Part shown: positions 1-8,577 of the stretch, piece after piece | How the letters are laid out: the number at the start of each line of letters is the position of its first letter | How positions within the stretch are numbered: the first letter of the stretch is position 1 | Source of the DNA: Salinimicrobium sp035607535 | Lineage (GTDB): Bacteria; Bacteroidota; Bacteroidia; Flavobacteriales; Flavobacteriaceae | Direction: 5' to 3' | NCBI RefSeq assembly: GCF_035607535.1 | Contig: NZ_JAYDZX010000015.1 | Coordinates: 1 to 64,000 of the forward strand | DNA length: 64,000 nt | Made by a program: the position numbers and the translations under genes | The notes under the pieces: model-generated | What the model saw: only the letters and a program-made list of their open reading frames with translations | Told to the model about the DNA's origin: nothing | Databases searched by the model: none

Positions 1-152
1 ATTTCTTTTTGTATAGCTTATCTTTGAAAAGATCCTCACAATTCAAACATACGAGGGTTCCAAACCCTGAAAGGGTTATGTGCTACCTATATTTCGGTCC
101 TAACAGAGCTTCTATCAAAATGCTGCTCCCAGCCGAACTTCTAATTCATATT

Positions 153-187
153 AAACCTGCAAGGTCTCTTTTTGACCTTGTAGGTTT
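153..187. repeat. Palindromic intergenic element
   Basis: A 14-bp stem (153-166 with 174-187, one G-T wobble) closes a 7-base loop; the arm reads AAACCTGCAAGGTC. Hairpins built from similar words occur at 212-240 and 42848-42880. The first 290 bases hold no gene I can support; the open frame at 9-197 shows no family feature. Confidence 0.6.
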
Positions 188-211
188 CCCCTCATGAATT
201 GAAAAAAGAAA

Positions 212-240
212 ACCCTACAGGCTTCAAAATCCTGTAGGGT
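212..240 (-). terminator. Hairpin terminator of kdsA
   Basis: Perfect 10-bp stem (arm ACCCTACAGG) with a 9-base loop. Read on the minus strand it is followed by a T-rich run (TTTTCTTTTTTC) and it lies about 50 bp beyond the kdsA stop codon. Confidence 0.6.
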
Positions 241-290
241 ATATTCAGTTATGATGACACGGATTTTTAATCCGTTCCTTCGCAAAATTT

Positions 291-1109
291 TTAAAAAGAA
301 TTTATCGTCTTCCTTATCGCTGTCAAATTGCGCAGCAGTCTTTCCAGATATTGGATGTCCAGCATATTTGCGCCGTCGCTCTTGGCGTTTGCAGGATCGA
401 AATGGGTCTCGATGAAAATTCCGTCGGCTCCTGTGGCGATCCCGGCACGGGCGATCGTTTCGATCATATCAGGTCTTCCACCGGTCACTCCGCTGCTCTG
501 GTTTGGCTGTTGTAGAGAGTGTGTTACATCAAGAACGGTAGGTGCAAATTGTCGCATGGTTGGAATTCCGCGGAAATCCACGATCATATCCTGATATCCA
601 AACATAGTCCCCCGGTCTGTCACCATCACCTGTTCATTATTGCAGTCGGTCACCTTAGTGACTGCATGTTTCATGCTTTCGGGGCTCATAAACTGGCCTT
701 TTTTGAGATTCACCACTTTTCCTGTTTCGGCGGCAGCGACCACAAGATCCGTCTGGCGTACCAAAAATGCAGGAATTTGAAGAACATCTACATATTCCGC
801 GGCCATAACTGCATCCTCCCGCTCATGTATGTCGGTCACAGTGGGAATTTCAAAACTTTCAGAAACCTTCCGCAGAATTTTCAGAGCTTTTTCATCACCT
901 ATTCCGGTAAAGCTGTCGATCCGGCTGCGATTGGCCTTCTTGAAAGAACCTTTAAAAATATAGGGAATCTGTAGTTTATCTGTTATTTCCAACACTGTTT
1001 CGGCTATGCGTAAGGCCATGTCTTCGCCCTCAATGGCGCAGGGGCCGGCAAGCATGAAGAAATTACCCGAGTCGGCGTGTTTTATCTGTGGTATCTTATT
1101 GAGTTGCAT
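291..1109 (-). CDS. kdsA: 3-deoxy-8-phosphooctulonate synthase
   Basis: KDO-8-phosphate synthase condenses phosphoenolpyruvate with arabinose-5-phosphate in the cytosol, the step that commits carbon to KDO of the lipopolysaccharide inner core. The 272-residue length is normal. Visible motifs are AGPCAIEG (21-28), KGSFKKANRSR near 54-64, TDRGTMFGY, and DVTHSLQQPN. Cys24 of AGPCAIE corresponds to the metal-binding cysteine of the metal-dependent class; the metal-independent E. coli type has Asn there, so a divalent-metal enzyme is inferred. The start codon is preceded by a TATCTTTG box on the same strand. The upstream minus-strand gene is 61 bp away. Confidence 0.96.
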   Translation of the reverse strand: MQLNKIPQIKHADSGNFFMLAGPCAIEGEDMALRIAETVLEITDKLQIPYIFKGSFKKANRSRIDSFTGIGDEKALKILRKVSESFEIPTVTDIHEREDAVMAAEYVDVLQIPAFLVRQTDLVVAAAETGKVVNLKKGQFMSPESMKHAVTKVTDCNNEQVMVTDRGTMFGYQDMIVDFRGIPTMRQFAPTVLDVTHSLQQPNQSSGVTGGRPDMIETIARAGIATGADGIFIETHFDPANAKSDGANMLDIQYLERLLRNLTAIRKTINSF

Positions 1110-1124
1110 AAAAGAAATTTACTG

Positions 1125-1132
1125 CAAAGATA
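1125..1132 (-). promoter_or_regulatory. kdsA promoter -7 box
   Basis: TATCTTTG read on the minus strand, followed by GCAG, 15 bp before the kdsA start. It matches the Bacteroidota TAnnTTTG box. No clear -33 TTG lies at the usual distance. Confidence 0.6.
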
Positions 1133-1170
1133 CCTTTTTTGGATCTTTAATGGGAAAACCAATCTCGACG

Positions 1171-1755
1171 CTACTGTTTATCTTCATAACCTTCAAGAAA
1201 ATCCCTTTCCTCCTCCTCAAATGGAGGTTGTACTTCATAACCCAGGGCTCTAATGATCCTGTTGTTATCATAGTAGAAATGATACTGCCTTACCTTGTTC
1301 TCATGGAATTTCAAGGCTACGTGATAAGGGAAGCTAATGGTCTCTCCCGTAGGATAGCTTAGGGTGTTGGTGCCCCAGTGCAAGATCCAGTTCCCTTCTC
1401 TAGGTCCTTCGGGTACTGTCACAGCCAGCCATACCCCATCTTCAGAAAGAACAGGGGTGGCAATTTCACGACCTTTTTTCCAATACTGCACGGTCTGTCC
1501 CACACTAAGGCTGTCGTAGCTGCCCAGATTAAAGAATTTTGCATCATCGGTAGAGTTCTTCTTAAGCAGCTCCCAGTTTCCGGTTTCGTAGGCCTTAACT
1601 GTCTCACGTGCAATTTGCATTATTTTATCTTCTTCGGGAAAATCGAGACTCACATCCCCGTCAACCTGTCCTAAAGCTGAATGCCATACACCAACTCCGG
1701 TAAGTAAGCAAAGTAAAAATAGAATAGCCCTGGTACTTTTTGTTCGTTTTTTCAT
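1171..1755 (-). CDS. Secreted NTF2/SnoaL-like protein, unknown function
   Basis: A 194-residue protein with an N-terminal signal sequence (about 1-29: KKRTKS, then a hydrophobic run ending SALGQ). The mature part has the NTF2/SnoaL pattern: an early helix (IMQIARETVKAYETGNWELL), then a Trp/Tyr-rich beta sheet with WILHWGTNTL and HVALKFHENKVRQYHFYYDN. Such cone-shaped domains often bind small ligands, but no catalytic residues can be assigned, so it may be a binding protein rather than an enzyme. The C terminus is acidic (PFEEEERDFLEGYEDK). It is probably periplasmic or lipid-independent extracellular, since no lipobox cysteine is present. Confidence 0.7.
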   Translation of the reverse strand: MKKRTKSTRAILFLLCLLTGVGVWHSALGQVDGDVSLDFPEEDKIMQIARETVKAYETGNWELLKKNSTDDAKFFNLGSYDSLSVGQTVQYWKKGREIATPVLSEDGVWLAVTVPEGPREGNWILHWGTNTLSYPTGETISFPYHVALKFHENKVRQYHFYYDNNRIIRALGYEVQPPFEEEERDFLEGYEDKQ

Positions 1756-2060
1756 AGCCGAAATATTTATAGGGGATAAGGTAAATTACTGAAATGTAAG
1801 GACTTAAAGTTACGAAATTAAAAGGGTAAATGGAATTTGTAAATATTAAAAAATGAGGGATCTCAGAAATTATGCTTTTTCTGAACCTTATAATTCATCT
1901 TCAACTTTTTCTCAAAAGTACTGCGGATTCTAAGCTTGTCGCAACTTGTTGATCTTCAAAATTTTGAGAGGCAGAAATCGGAAAATTTTATTCAAAGCCG
2001 ATGTGTTTTTTATGGAAAAAATAAATGTACCTTTGCAGCCTTTAAAAATCAGGCGTTTAT
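1756..2060. other. Intergenic region, divergent promoters
   Basis: About 305 bp between two divergently transcribed genes. Apart from the typA -7 box I see only a weak 7-bp hairpin (1863-1869 with 1878-1884, no T-run). No small open frame with a convincing product is present. Confidence 0.6.
2028..2035 (+). promoter_or_regulatory. typA promoter -7 box
   Basis: TACCTTTG followed by CAGCC, the typical strong flavobacterial form, 25 bp before the typA start. Confidence 0.65.
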
Positions 2061-3860
2061 ATGACAGCTATTAAGAATATTGCGATCATCGCACACGTTG
2101 ACCACGGGAAGACTACCCTGGTGGACAAAATTATGTACCACTGCAGGCTTTTCAGGGAAAACGAAAATACCGGGGATCTTATCCTTGACAACAATGATCT
2201 TGAGAGGGAGCGTGGGATCACCATTACTTCCAAGAACGTATCTGTGGTTTACAAGGATACCAAGATCAACATTATTGATACTCCGGGTCACGCCGACTTT
2301 GGGGGAGAGGTAGAAAGGGTTTTGAACATGGCCGATGGGGTGCTGCTATTGGTAGATGCTTTTGAAGGACCAATGCCGCAAACCCGTTTTGTACTGCAAA
2401 AGGCAATAGACCTTGGATTGAAGCCTTGTGTGGTGATCAATAAGGTTGACAAAGAAAACTGTACTCCCGAGGAAGTGCATGAGAAGGTATTCGACCTGAT
2501 GTTCGAACTGGGTGCTGAAGAATGGCAGCTTGATTTCCCTTCTGTTTATGGTTCGGCCAAGAATAACTGGATGAGCGATGACTGGAGGAATGAGACAGAC
2601 AGCATTGAACCGCTTCTTGATATGGTGATAGAGCACATCCCGTCGCCAAAGATCGAAGCAGGTTCTCCGCAAATGTTGATCACTTCTCTTGACTTTTCTT
2701 CTTTTACCGGAAGGATCGCTATTGGGCGTCTTCAACGCGGAACCTTAAAAGAAGGAATGCCTGTTGCTTTGGTAAAGAGAGATGGCAGCATCAAAAAGAC
2801 AAGGATCAAGGAATTACACACTTTTGAAGGTCTTGGCCGTAGAAAAGTTGAAGAGGTACAGGCAGGGGATATTTGTGCCCTGGTTGGACTGGAAGGCTTT
2901 GAGATTGGAGACACTGTAGCCGATTTTGAAAATCCTGAAGGCTTAAAGACTATTGCTATTGACGAGCCTACCATGAGTATGCTTTTCACAATAAATGATT
3001 CTCCTTTCTTCGGAAAAGATGGAAAATTCGTTACCTCAAGACACATCAAGGAGCGCCTGATGAAGGAGCTTGAAAAGAACCTTGCTCTTAGAGTTGAGGA
3101 GACCGATAGCGCAGATAAATTCATGGTCTTTGGCCGTGGAGTTCTTCACTTGTCGGTTCTAATCGAGACCATGCGTCGTGAAGGATATGAGCTACAGATT
3201 GGACAGCCACAGGTGATCATCAAAGAAATTGACGGGGTTAAATGTGAGCCGATCGAAGAACTGACCATTGACCTGCCCGAAGAAGTTTCAGGAAAAGCTG
3301 TGGAAATGGTGACTATGAGAAAAGGGGAGATGTTGAGCATGGAAGGAAAAGGAGACAGGATGACCATCCAGTTCCAGATCCCTTCCCGTGGAATCATCGG
3401 ACTTAGAAATCAGCTACTGACTGCAACTGCGGGAGAAGCTATTATGGCTCACCGCTACAAGGAATATCAGCCACTTAAAGGAGGAATTCCGGAAAGACAG
3501 AACGGTTCCTTAGTGTCTATGGAAACCGGAAAAGCAATTCCTTATTCTATTGATAAACTTCAGGATCGCGGAAAATTCTTTGTGGATCCGGGAGAGGATA
3601 TTTATGAAGGACAGGTAATTGGAGAGAATTCACGGCAGGATGACCTGGTAGTGAACATCACCAAGACCAAAAAATTGTCCAACGTACGTTCTTCGGGAGC
3701 AGATGACAAGGCGAAGATCGTTCCGGCGATTAAATTCTCGTTGGAAGAGGCTTTAGAGTACATCCAGAAGGACGAATATGTAGAGGTAACGCCTAAACAT
3801 TTACGTCTAAGAAAGATCTATTTAACCGAAAACGATCGAAAGAGAAATAAGATCGTTTAA
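2061..3860 (+). CDS. typA: Translational GTPase TypA/BipA
   Basis: A 599-residue ribosome-associated GTPase of the EF-G superfamily, involved in 50S maturation and stress or cold adaptation. The G domain shows G1 AHVDHGKT (near 11-18), the switch I region RERGITI, G3 DTPGHADF and G4 NKVDKE. EF-G-like domains II, III and V follow, then the TypA-specific C-terminal domain ending in KHLRLRKIYLTEND. Length and order are standard. It is a single-gene unit with its own promoter and a 16-bp terminator. Confidence 0.97.
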   Translation: MTAIKNIAIIAHVDHGKTTLVDKIMYHCRLFRENENTGDLILDNNDLERERGITITSKNVSVVYKDTKINIIDTPGHADFGGEVERVLNMADGVLLLVDAFEGPMPQTRFVLQKAIDLGLKPCVVINKVDKENCTPEEVHEKVFDLMFELGAEEWQLDFPSVYGSAKNNWMSDDWRNETDSIEPLLDMVIEHIPSPKIEAGSPQMLITSLDFSSFTGRIAIGRLQRGTLKEGMPVALVKRDGSIKKTRIKELHTFEGLGRRKVEEVQAGDICALVGLEGFEIGDTVADFENPEGLKTIAIDEPTMSMLFTINDSPFFGKDGKFVTSRHIKERLMKELEKNLALRVEETDSADKFMVFGRGVLHLSVLIETMRREGYELQIGQPQVIIKEIDGVKCEPIEELTIDLPEEVSGKAVEMVTMRKGEMLSMEGKGDRMTIQFQIPSRGIIGLRNQLLTATAGEAIMAHRYKEYQPLKGGIPERQNGSLVSMETGKAIPYSIDKLQDRGKFFVDPGEDIYEGQVIGENSRQDDLVVNITKTKKLSNVRSSGADDKAKIVPAIKFSLEEALEYIQKDEYVEVTPKHLRLRKIYLTENDRKRNKIV

Positions 3861-3878
3861 TTCGGTAAGAAATAAATA

Positions 3879-3917
3879 ATAAGAGCTGTCAAAAATCGTA
3901 TTTTTGGCAGCTCTTAT
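3879..3917 (+). terminator. typA terminator
   Basis: An 18-bp stem (arm begins ATAAGAGCTGTC) with a CGT loop, followed by TTTT. It lies 19 bp after the typA stop. Confidence 0.8.
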
Positions 3918-3991
3918 TTTTGAAGCCTGTTTTCAAAAATTGAGCAGCAAATTATCTTGAATATTAAACCCTGAATTTTGAATCAATAATT

Positions 3992-4231
3992 ATGGAAGTT
4001 TTTGGAATATCATACATAGAATGGATTGGATACCTGGCATCTTTTTTCCTGTTGCTGTCCTTTCTTATGAGAAATATCACCACTCTTAGATACATTAACA
4101 GCCTTGGATGCCTGCTTTTCGTGATCTACGGACTCCTTCTCGATTCCTGGCCCATCACGATCACCAACGGTGCTATCATTTTGATAAATATTTACTACCT
4201 CTTCATCAACAGGAAGAATTCCGGAAGTTAG
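3992..4231 (+). CDS. Small YgjV-like inner-membrane protein
   Basis: A 79-residue protein made of about three hydrophobic helices (WIGYLASFFLLLSFLM, YINSLGCLLFVIYGLLL, ITNGAIILINIYYLFI). The pattern, with conserved LRYINSLGCLLFVIYG and N at the start of the last helix, resembles half of the bacterial YgjV inner-membrane family. No function is known to me. Its last codon and stop are already part of a 7-nt-period repeat, so the 3' end of the gene and the array overlap. Confidence 0.7.
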   Translation: MEVFGISYIEWIGYLASFFLLLSFLMRNITTLRYINSLGCLLFVIYGLLLDSWPITITNGAIILINIYYLFINRKNSGS

Positions 4232-4265
4232 ATATTAGAAATACGAGGTACGAAGTTAGAATTAC
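4224..4265 (+). repeat. Heptamer array, GAAGTTA type
   Basis: Six contiguous 7-nt units: GAAGTTA, GATATTA, GAAATAC, GAGGTAC, GAAGTTA, GAATTAC. The first unit contains the stop codon of the upstream gene. The same words form the array at 13356-13404, also starting on a stop codon. Confidence 0.75.
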
Positions 4266-4275
4266 GCGTTTGCAC

Positions 4276-4312
4276 AAACACCTTTCAAAAAAGGCATTTT
4301 TGGGAGGTGTTT
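4276..4312 (+). terminator. Terminator after YgjV-like gene
   Basis: A 16-bp stem (4276-4291 with 4297-4312, two G-T wobbles) followed by an eight-T run. It lies directly after the heptamer array, so the array would be in the 3' untranslated region. Confidence 0.8.
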
Positions 4313-4318
4313 TTTTTA

Positions 4319-4530
4319 CCTGTCTTTGCGAGGGATGGACTACTAGAGCGCAGCAATCTTTGGTTTGACCTGTCTGTGCGAGCGCACGGAGTAAGCGAAG
4401 CAATCTCCCAATGAGGAGCAGGATTTAAGTTTCGACTATAAGCAAGAGCAGAGTTTCTGCAGGAGGAGATTGCCTGCCTGCCGGCAGGCAGGCAGGCTTC
4501 AGTCGCCTTTCGGCTCCTTCGCAAAGACGG
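4319..4530. repeat. Composite REP/BIME-like element
   Basis: Two direct copies of a CCTGTCTKTGCGAG...GCAATCT unit (4319-4360 and 4369-4409) are followed by an inverted copy (GGAGATTGC at 4465-4473, CGCAAAGACGG at 4520-4530). The inverted copy is split by a perfect 22-nt palindrome (4472-4493, arm GCCTGCCTGCC). The layout resembles bacterial interspersed mosaic elements. No transposase is nearby. With the two neighbouring heptamer arrays it fills the 420-bp gap. Confidence 0.65.
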
Positions 4531-4540
4531 TACAAATTAT

Positions 4541-4650
4541 TTGTCTTGTCTTGTTTCTTGTCTCTTGATTCTTGTCTCTTGTCTCTTGTCTCTTGTCTCT
4601 TGTCTCTTGGCTCTTGGCTCTTGTTTCTTGTTTCTTGTCTCTTGTCTCTC
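4541..4650 (-). repeat. Heptamer array, AAGARAC type
   Basis: About fifteen units with a 7-nt period, TTGTCTC on the plus strand. Read in the direction of ftsE (minus) the word is AAGAGAC/AAGAAAC and the array starts at the ftsE stop. The same AAGAAAC word follows the cysteine-synthase-like gene at 19886. Confidence 0.8.
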
Positions 4651-4651
4651 C

Positions 4652-5338
4652 CTAAGTCACCGTCTTCTGAACCACTTCAAACACCTTTTGTCCGTCGCAC
4701 TTTAAGGTTTTGGAAGGATACTTCAGCAGCAGCGCGTAATCGTGAGTGGCCATGAGGATGGTCTTTCCGTTTTTGGAGATCTGTTGTAGCACTTCCATGA
4801 CCTCCACAGAAGTTTGTGGGTCCAGGTTTCCGGTGGGTTCGTCGGCAAGAATCAATTCAGGATCATTTAGAAGAGCGCGGGCAATAGCGATACGCTGCTG
4901 TTCCCCGCCCGAAAGCTGGTACGGATTTTTAAATCCTTTTGTGCCCATACCAACTTTTTTCAGGACTTCCTCGATCTTCGCATCCATGGCGGCTCTGTCT
5001 TTCCAGCCGGTGGCTTTGAGCACAAACAGCAGATTTTCGTTGACATTACGGTCATTGAGCAACTTAAAATCCTGAAATACTACCCCTAGCTTTCGGCGTA
5101 AAAACGGAATGTCTTTTTCTTTAAGAGTGCGCAGGTCGTAATCTACGATATGGCCTTCACCTTCGGTAAGCGGTAGGTCTCCATAGAGAGTTTTCATGAA
5201 GCTACTTTTTCCTGTTCCGGTCTTCCCGATGAGGTAAACAAATTCCCCTTTTTCGATCTCGATATTAACTTCAGAAAGTATGAGCGTCTCCCGTTGATAG
5301 ATGGCAGCGTCTTTTAGGTACAGAACTGTATTCGACAT
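4652..5338 (-). CDS. ftsE: Cell-division ABC ATPase FtsE
   Basis: A 228-residue ABC ATPase with Walker A GKTGTGKS (38-45), the signature LSGGEQQR, Walker B LILADEPTG and the H-loop ATHD. Overall sequence (SSFMKTLYGDLPLTEG, VFQDFKLLNDRNVNENL) is that of FtsE, which with FtsX couples ATP hydrolysis to peptidoglycan hydrolase activation at the septum. No ftsX is adjacent, so the permease must be elsewhere. A LolD-type lipoprotein-export ATPase is the alternative, but the FKLL-RNVNEN segment favours FtsE. The gene is divergent from the TPR/barrel pair. Confidence 0.85.
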   Translation of the reverse strand: MSNTVLYLKDAAIYQRETLILSEVNIEIEKGEFVYLIGKTGTGKSSFMKTLYGDLPLTEGEGHIVDYDLRTLKEKDIPFLRRKLGVVFQDFKLLNDRNVNENLLFVLKATGWKDRAAMDAKIEEVLKKVGMGTKGFKNPYQLSGGEQQRIAIARALLNDPELILADEPTGNLDPQTSVEVMEVLQQISKNGKTILMATHDYALLLKYPSKTLKCDGQKVFEVVQKTVT

Positions 5339-5503
5339 GAAAAATCAAATTTTAGAGAGGTAAAAGTAAGAAAGAGAACGTAATTATTGCGGCTTGTGTT
5401 GCTTTTCTTCTGCTGAAATTTTCCGCAGATAATTTTAGGTTTCATTTAACGATAGCGTATAATTTATCTTACAACAATGGCGTTATTACCTTAGAGTTTC
5501 TTA

Positions 5504-5511
5504 TATCTTTG
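5504..5511 (+). promoter_or_regulatory. Promoter of TPR-barrel pair, -7 box
   Basis: TATCTTTG 26 bp before the start codon of the TPR gene. The gap to ftsE (5339-5537) is otherwise empty. Confidence 0.6.
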
Positions 5512-5537
5512 AATCATCAACAAAACAAGACCTACGA

Positions 5538-8500
5538 ATGAAACATAGCAAAATCTGCCTTTTTGTTGCTTTTCTTTTCCTTTCGCTTCCCGGTTTCTCA
5601 CAACAATCTGCCATTCAAAGCAATGACCTGGCCGATTATAACCGTGCACTGGAATTATACAACAATCAGCAATACCTTGCCGCACAAACTCTTTTTGATG
5701 AAGTGCAGGATGAAACAGATGATGAAAGAATAAAAGCCAATGCGGCTTATTACATAGCCAATGCTGCAATAAGGCTGAATCAACCGGGAGCCGATGAGCT
5801 TATGGAAGATTTTGTGCAGCGCTATCCTACAAGTACGAAAACCAATGCCGCTTACCTGGACGTGGCCGACTATTATTTCGAGACCGGAAAATATTCTCTG
5901 GCCCGCAAATGGTACGATACGGTCGACCAAAGGAACTTGAGCAAGGCAGAGAAGGAACGTTTCAATTTCAATAACGGCTACGCCTACTTTCGGGCAAACC
6001 AGTATGACGAGGCTAAGGAGTATTTAAACAAGGTAAAAGACTCCAAAAAATATGGCTCCCAGGCCAAGTACTACCTCGGCTTCATGGCCTATGAAGGAGA
6101 TGATTACGAGCAGGCAAATGAACTTTTCGAAGAGGTACAGGGCGAGGAGCGGTATGAAGAGGACCTTTCATATTTCCAGGCCGACATGAATTTTAAGCAG
6201 GGGAATTTCGAAAAAGCCATTGAGCTGGGACTTGAACAGTTGCCTAGAGCAGATCGCCGGGATCGCTCAGAGCTTAACAAGATCATTGGGGAAAGCTATT
6301 TCAATCTCGGGCAATACGAGCAGGCGATTCCATATTTGAAGGAGTACCAGGGGGAAAGAGGGAAATGGAATAACACAGATTATTACCAGCTGGGATACGC
6401 TTATTTTCAGCAGGGGGATTATGAGTCGGCTATTTCCGAATTTAACAAGATCATAGATGGTAAGAATGCAGTGGCACAGAATGCTTATTACCACCTTGCC
6501 CAGTCTTACCTGAAAACAGATAAAAAGCAGCAGGCACTGAATGCTTTTAAGAATGCCAGCGAAATGGATTTTAACCAGGAGATCAAAGCCGATGCGGCAC
6601 TGAATTATGCAAAACTGAGCTATGAAATTGGAAATAGCTATGCCAGCACTCCGCAGGTGTTGATGAACTATCTCGAGACTTATCCAAATTCTCCTGCCCG
6701 TGATGAAATAAACGAATTGCTTATCAATTCCTTTATTACTTCCCGAAATTATGAGGAAGCCATGCGTCTCCTGAAGGGGAACAGAAATTTCCAGAACAAT
6801 GTGGTTTATCAGCAAGTGGCTTTTTACCGCGGACTGGAGTTATTCAATGAAGGTAACTACCGGGAAGCCGAAGAATATTTTGACCTTGCCTTAAGCGAAA
6901 GACGTGATCCAAGGTTCACTGCTTTGGCGACCTTCTGGAAGGCCGAAAGTGATTTTAACCTTCGCAACTTCCAGGATGCGCTCGTTGGATATCGTGAATT
7001 TGCAGGAATGAGTGGTGCACAAGGGGCTTCAGAAAAGGAGAACCTAGACTATAATATTGGCTATGCATATTTCAAGCAAAGGGAATATGATCGTGCTGCA
7101 GAATACTTTAAAAGATATGCCAATAATTCTTCCAACGACCGCGAAAGAAGAACCGATGCTTTTGTGAGACTGGGAGACAGTTATTTTGTAAACAGTAGCT
7201 ACTGGCCTGCAATGGAAGCCTATAATTCGGCCATTGCTTTAAATGGATCGGAAAATGACTATGCAGCTTTTCAAAAAGCGATCAGCTACGGATTTGTTCA
7301 GCGGAATGATACAAAAATTCAGGAGTTGACAGAGTTCCTTCGAAAATATCCGAGGTCATCATATCGTGATGATGCCGCTTATGAATTGGGCAACACTTAT
7401 GTGGCTATGAATAATACCAGCCAGGGTATGGAGGCCTATAACAGGCTCATTAGGGATGTTCCGGGCAGTACGTTTGTTCCGCAGGCATTGCTGAAGCAGG
7501 GATTGATCTACTACAATAATGATCAGCCCAATCAGGCGCTTGAAAAGATGAAAAGAGTGGTGGCCGATTTCCCGAATTCGGCTGAAGCTGTGCAGGCAGT
7601 AAGCACCGCCCGCCTTATCTACGTGGACATGGGTAGGACAGATGAATATGCTAATTGGGTGAAAGATCTGGACTTTGTGGAAGTGACCGATGTAGATCTT
7701 GATAACACCAGTTTCGAAGCTGCCGAAAAGCAATATCAAAATAACAATACTTCAGCAGCTATTACAGCTCTTGAGAAATATTTGAATTCCTTCCCTAACG
7801 GAATACATTCCGTACAGGCTAACTTCTACCTTGGCCAATTGTACTTCCGTGAAGGAAATAAGCAGAAGAGCATTCCGCATTATAAGTATGTGATCCAGAG
7901 ATCGGCTTCAGAATATCTTGAGCAATCATTGGCAAGGCTTTCGGAAGTGTACCTGGAGAACAGGAATTATTCCGAAGCAATTCCGTTGTTAAAGCGTTTG
8001 GAAACCGAAGCATCCTTTGCTCAAAATACCATTTTTGCGCAGTCTAACCTTATGAAGTCTTACCTCGAGGAAGGTAAATACAATGAAGCAGTAGCCTATG
8101 CAGAGAAGGTACTGGCAAACCCTAATGCCGAAACAAGTGCCAAAAATGATGCCCAGGTGATCATTGCTCGTGCCGCGATGAGAACCGGAAACGAAGATCG
8201 TGCAAAACGTGCCTATGCCGAAGTTCAAAAATCTGCCACAGGGGAATTGGCAGCCGAAGCTCTTTATTATGACGCCTACTTCAAGAACAAAGCGGGTAAT
8301 CACAAGGCTTCAAATGACGTGGTGCAGCGTTTGGCAAGAGATTATTCCGGTTATAAGCTGTACGGTGCAAAAGGTCTGGTTTTGATGGCCAAGAACTTTT
8401 ATGCCTTAGGCGACGCTTACCAGGCAACCTACATTTTGGATAATGTAATTAAAAATTTCACGCAGTTCCCGGAAGTTGTTGCTGAAGCCAAACAGGAACT

Positions 8501-8558
8501 TGCCCGAATCAAAGCACAGGAAGCCAGAACCAACGCTTCTGTAGAAACCAACAATTAA
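5538..8558 (+). CDS. Large periplasmic TPR-repeat protein
   Basis: A 1006-residue exported protein: signal peptide about 1-21 (FLFLSLPGFSQ), then an almost unbroken solenoid of tetratricopeptide repeats to the C terminus, recognised by recurrent AxYxxG/ALxxY patterns such as YNRALELYNNQQYLAA, YYLGFMAYEGDDYEQA, YYQLGYAYFQQGDYESA and YNIGYAYFKQREYDRAAEYF. It has no catalytic domain or lipobox cysteine. TPR solenoids scaffold protein complexes. The 19-bp gap to the next gene, an outer-membrane barrel, suggests that the two products act together at the outer membrane; this is inference. BamD or YbgF-like scaffolds are related in design but much shorter. Confidence 0.85.
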   Translation: MKHSKICLFVAFLFLSLPGFSQQSAIQSNDLADYNRALELYNNQQYLAAQTLFDEVQDETDDERIKANAAYYIANAAIRLNQPGADELMEDFVQRYPTSTKTNAAYLDVADYYFETGKYSLARKWYDTVDQRNLSKAEKERFNFNNGYAYFRANQYDEAKEYLNKVKDSKKYGSQAKYYLGFMAYEGDDYEQANELFEEVQGEERYEEDLSYFQADMNFKQGNFEKAIELGLEQLPRADRRDRSELNKIIGESYFNLGQYEQAIPYLKEYQGERGKWNNTDYYQLGYAYFQQGDYESAISEFNKIIDGKNAVAQNAYYHLAQSYLKTDKKQQALNAFKNASEMDFNQEIKADAALNYAKLSYEIGNSYASTPQVLMNYLETYPNSPARDEINELLINSFITSRNYEEAMRLLKGNRNFQNNVVYQQVAFYRGLELFNEGNYREAEEYFDLALSERRDPRFTALATFWKAESDFNLRNFQDALVGYREFAGMSGAQGASEKENLDYNIGYAYFKQREYDRAAEYFKRYANNSSNDRERRTDAFVRLGDSYFVNSSYWPAMEAYNSAIALNGSENDYAAFQKAISYGFVQRNDTKIQELTEFLRKYPRSSYRDDAAYELGNTYVAMNNTSQGMEAYNRLIRDVPGSTFVPQALLKQGLIYYNNDQPNQALEKMKRVVADFPNSAEAVQAVSTARLIYVDMGRTDEYANWVKDLDFVEVTDVDLDNTSFEAAEKQYQNNNTSAAITALEKYLNSFPNGIHSVQANFYLGQLYFREGNKQKSIPHYKYVIQRSASEYLEQSLARLSEVYLENRNYSEAIPLLKRLETEASFAQNTIFAQSNLMKSYLEEGKYNEAVAYAEKVLANPNAETSAKNDAQVIIARAAMRTGNEDRAKRAYAEVQKSATGELAAEALYYDAYFKNKAGNHKASNDVVQRLARDYSGYKLYGAKGLVLMAKNFYALGDAYQATYILDNVIKNFTQFPEVVAEAKQELARIKAQEARTNASVETNN

Positions 8559-8577
8559 GATACATAAAAGCCTTCCC

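Noticed and set aside
9..197. 62-codon frame at the left edge
   Set aside because: It runs through palindromic elements, has no recognisable domain and no promoter or neighbour support.
4108..4524. Frames overlapping the YgjV-like gene end and REP region
   Set aside because: They cross a terminator and the BIME-like repeats and show no protein family pattern.
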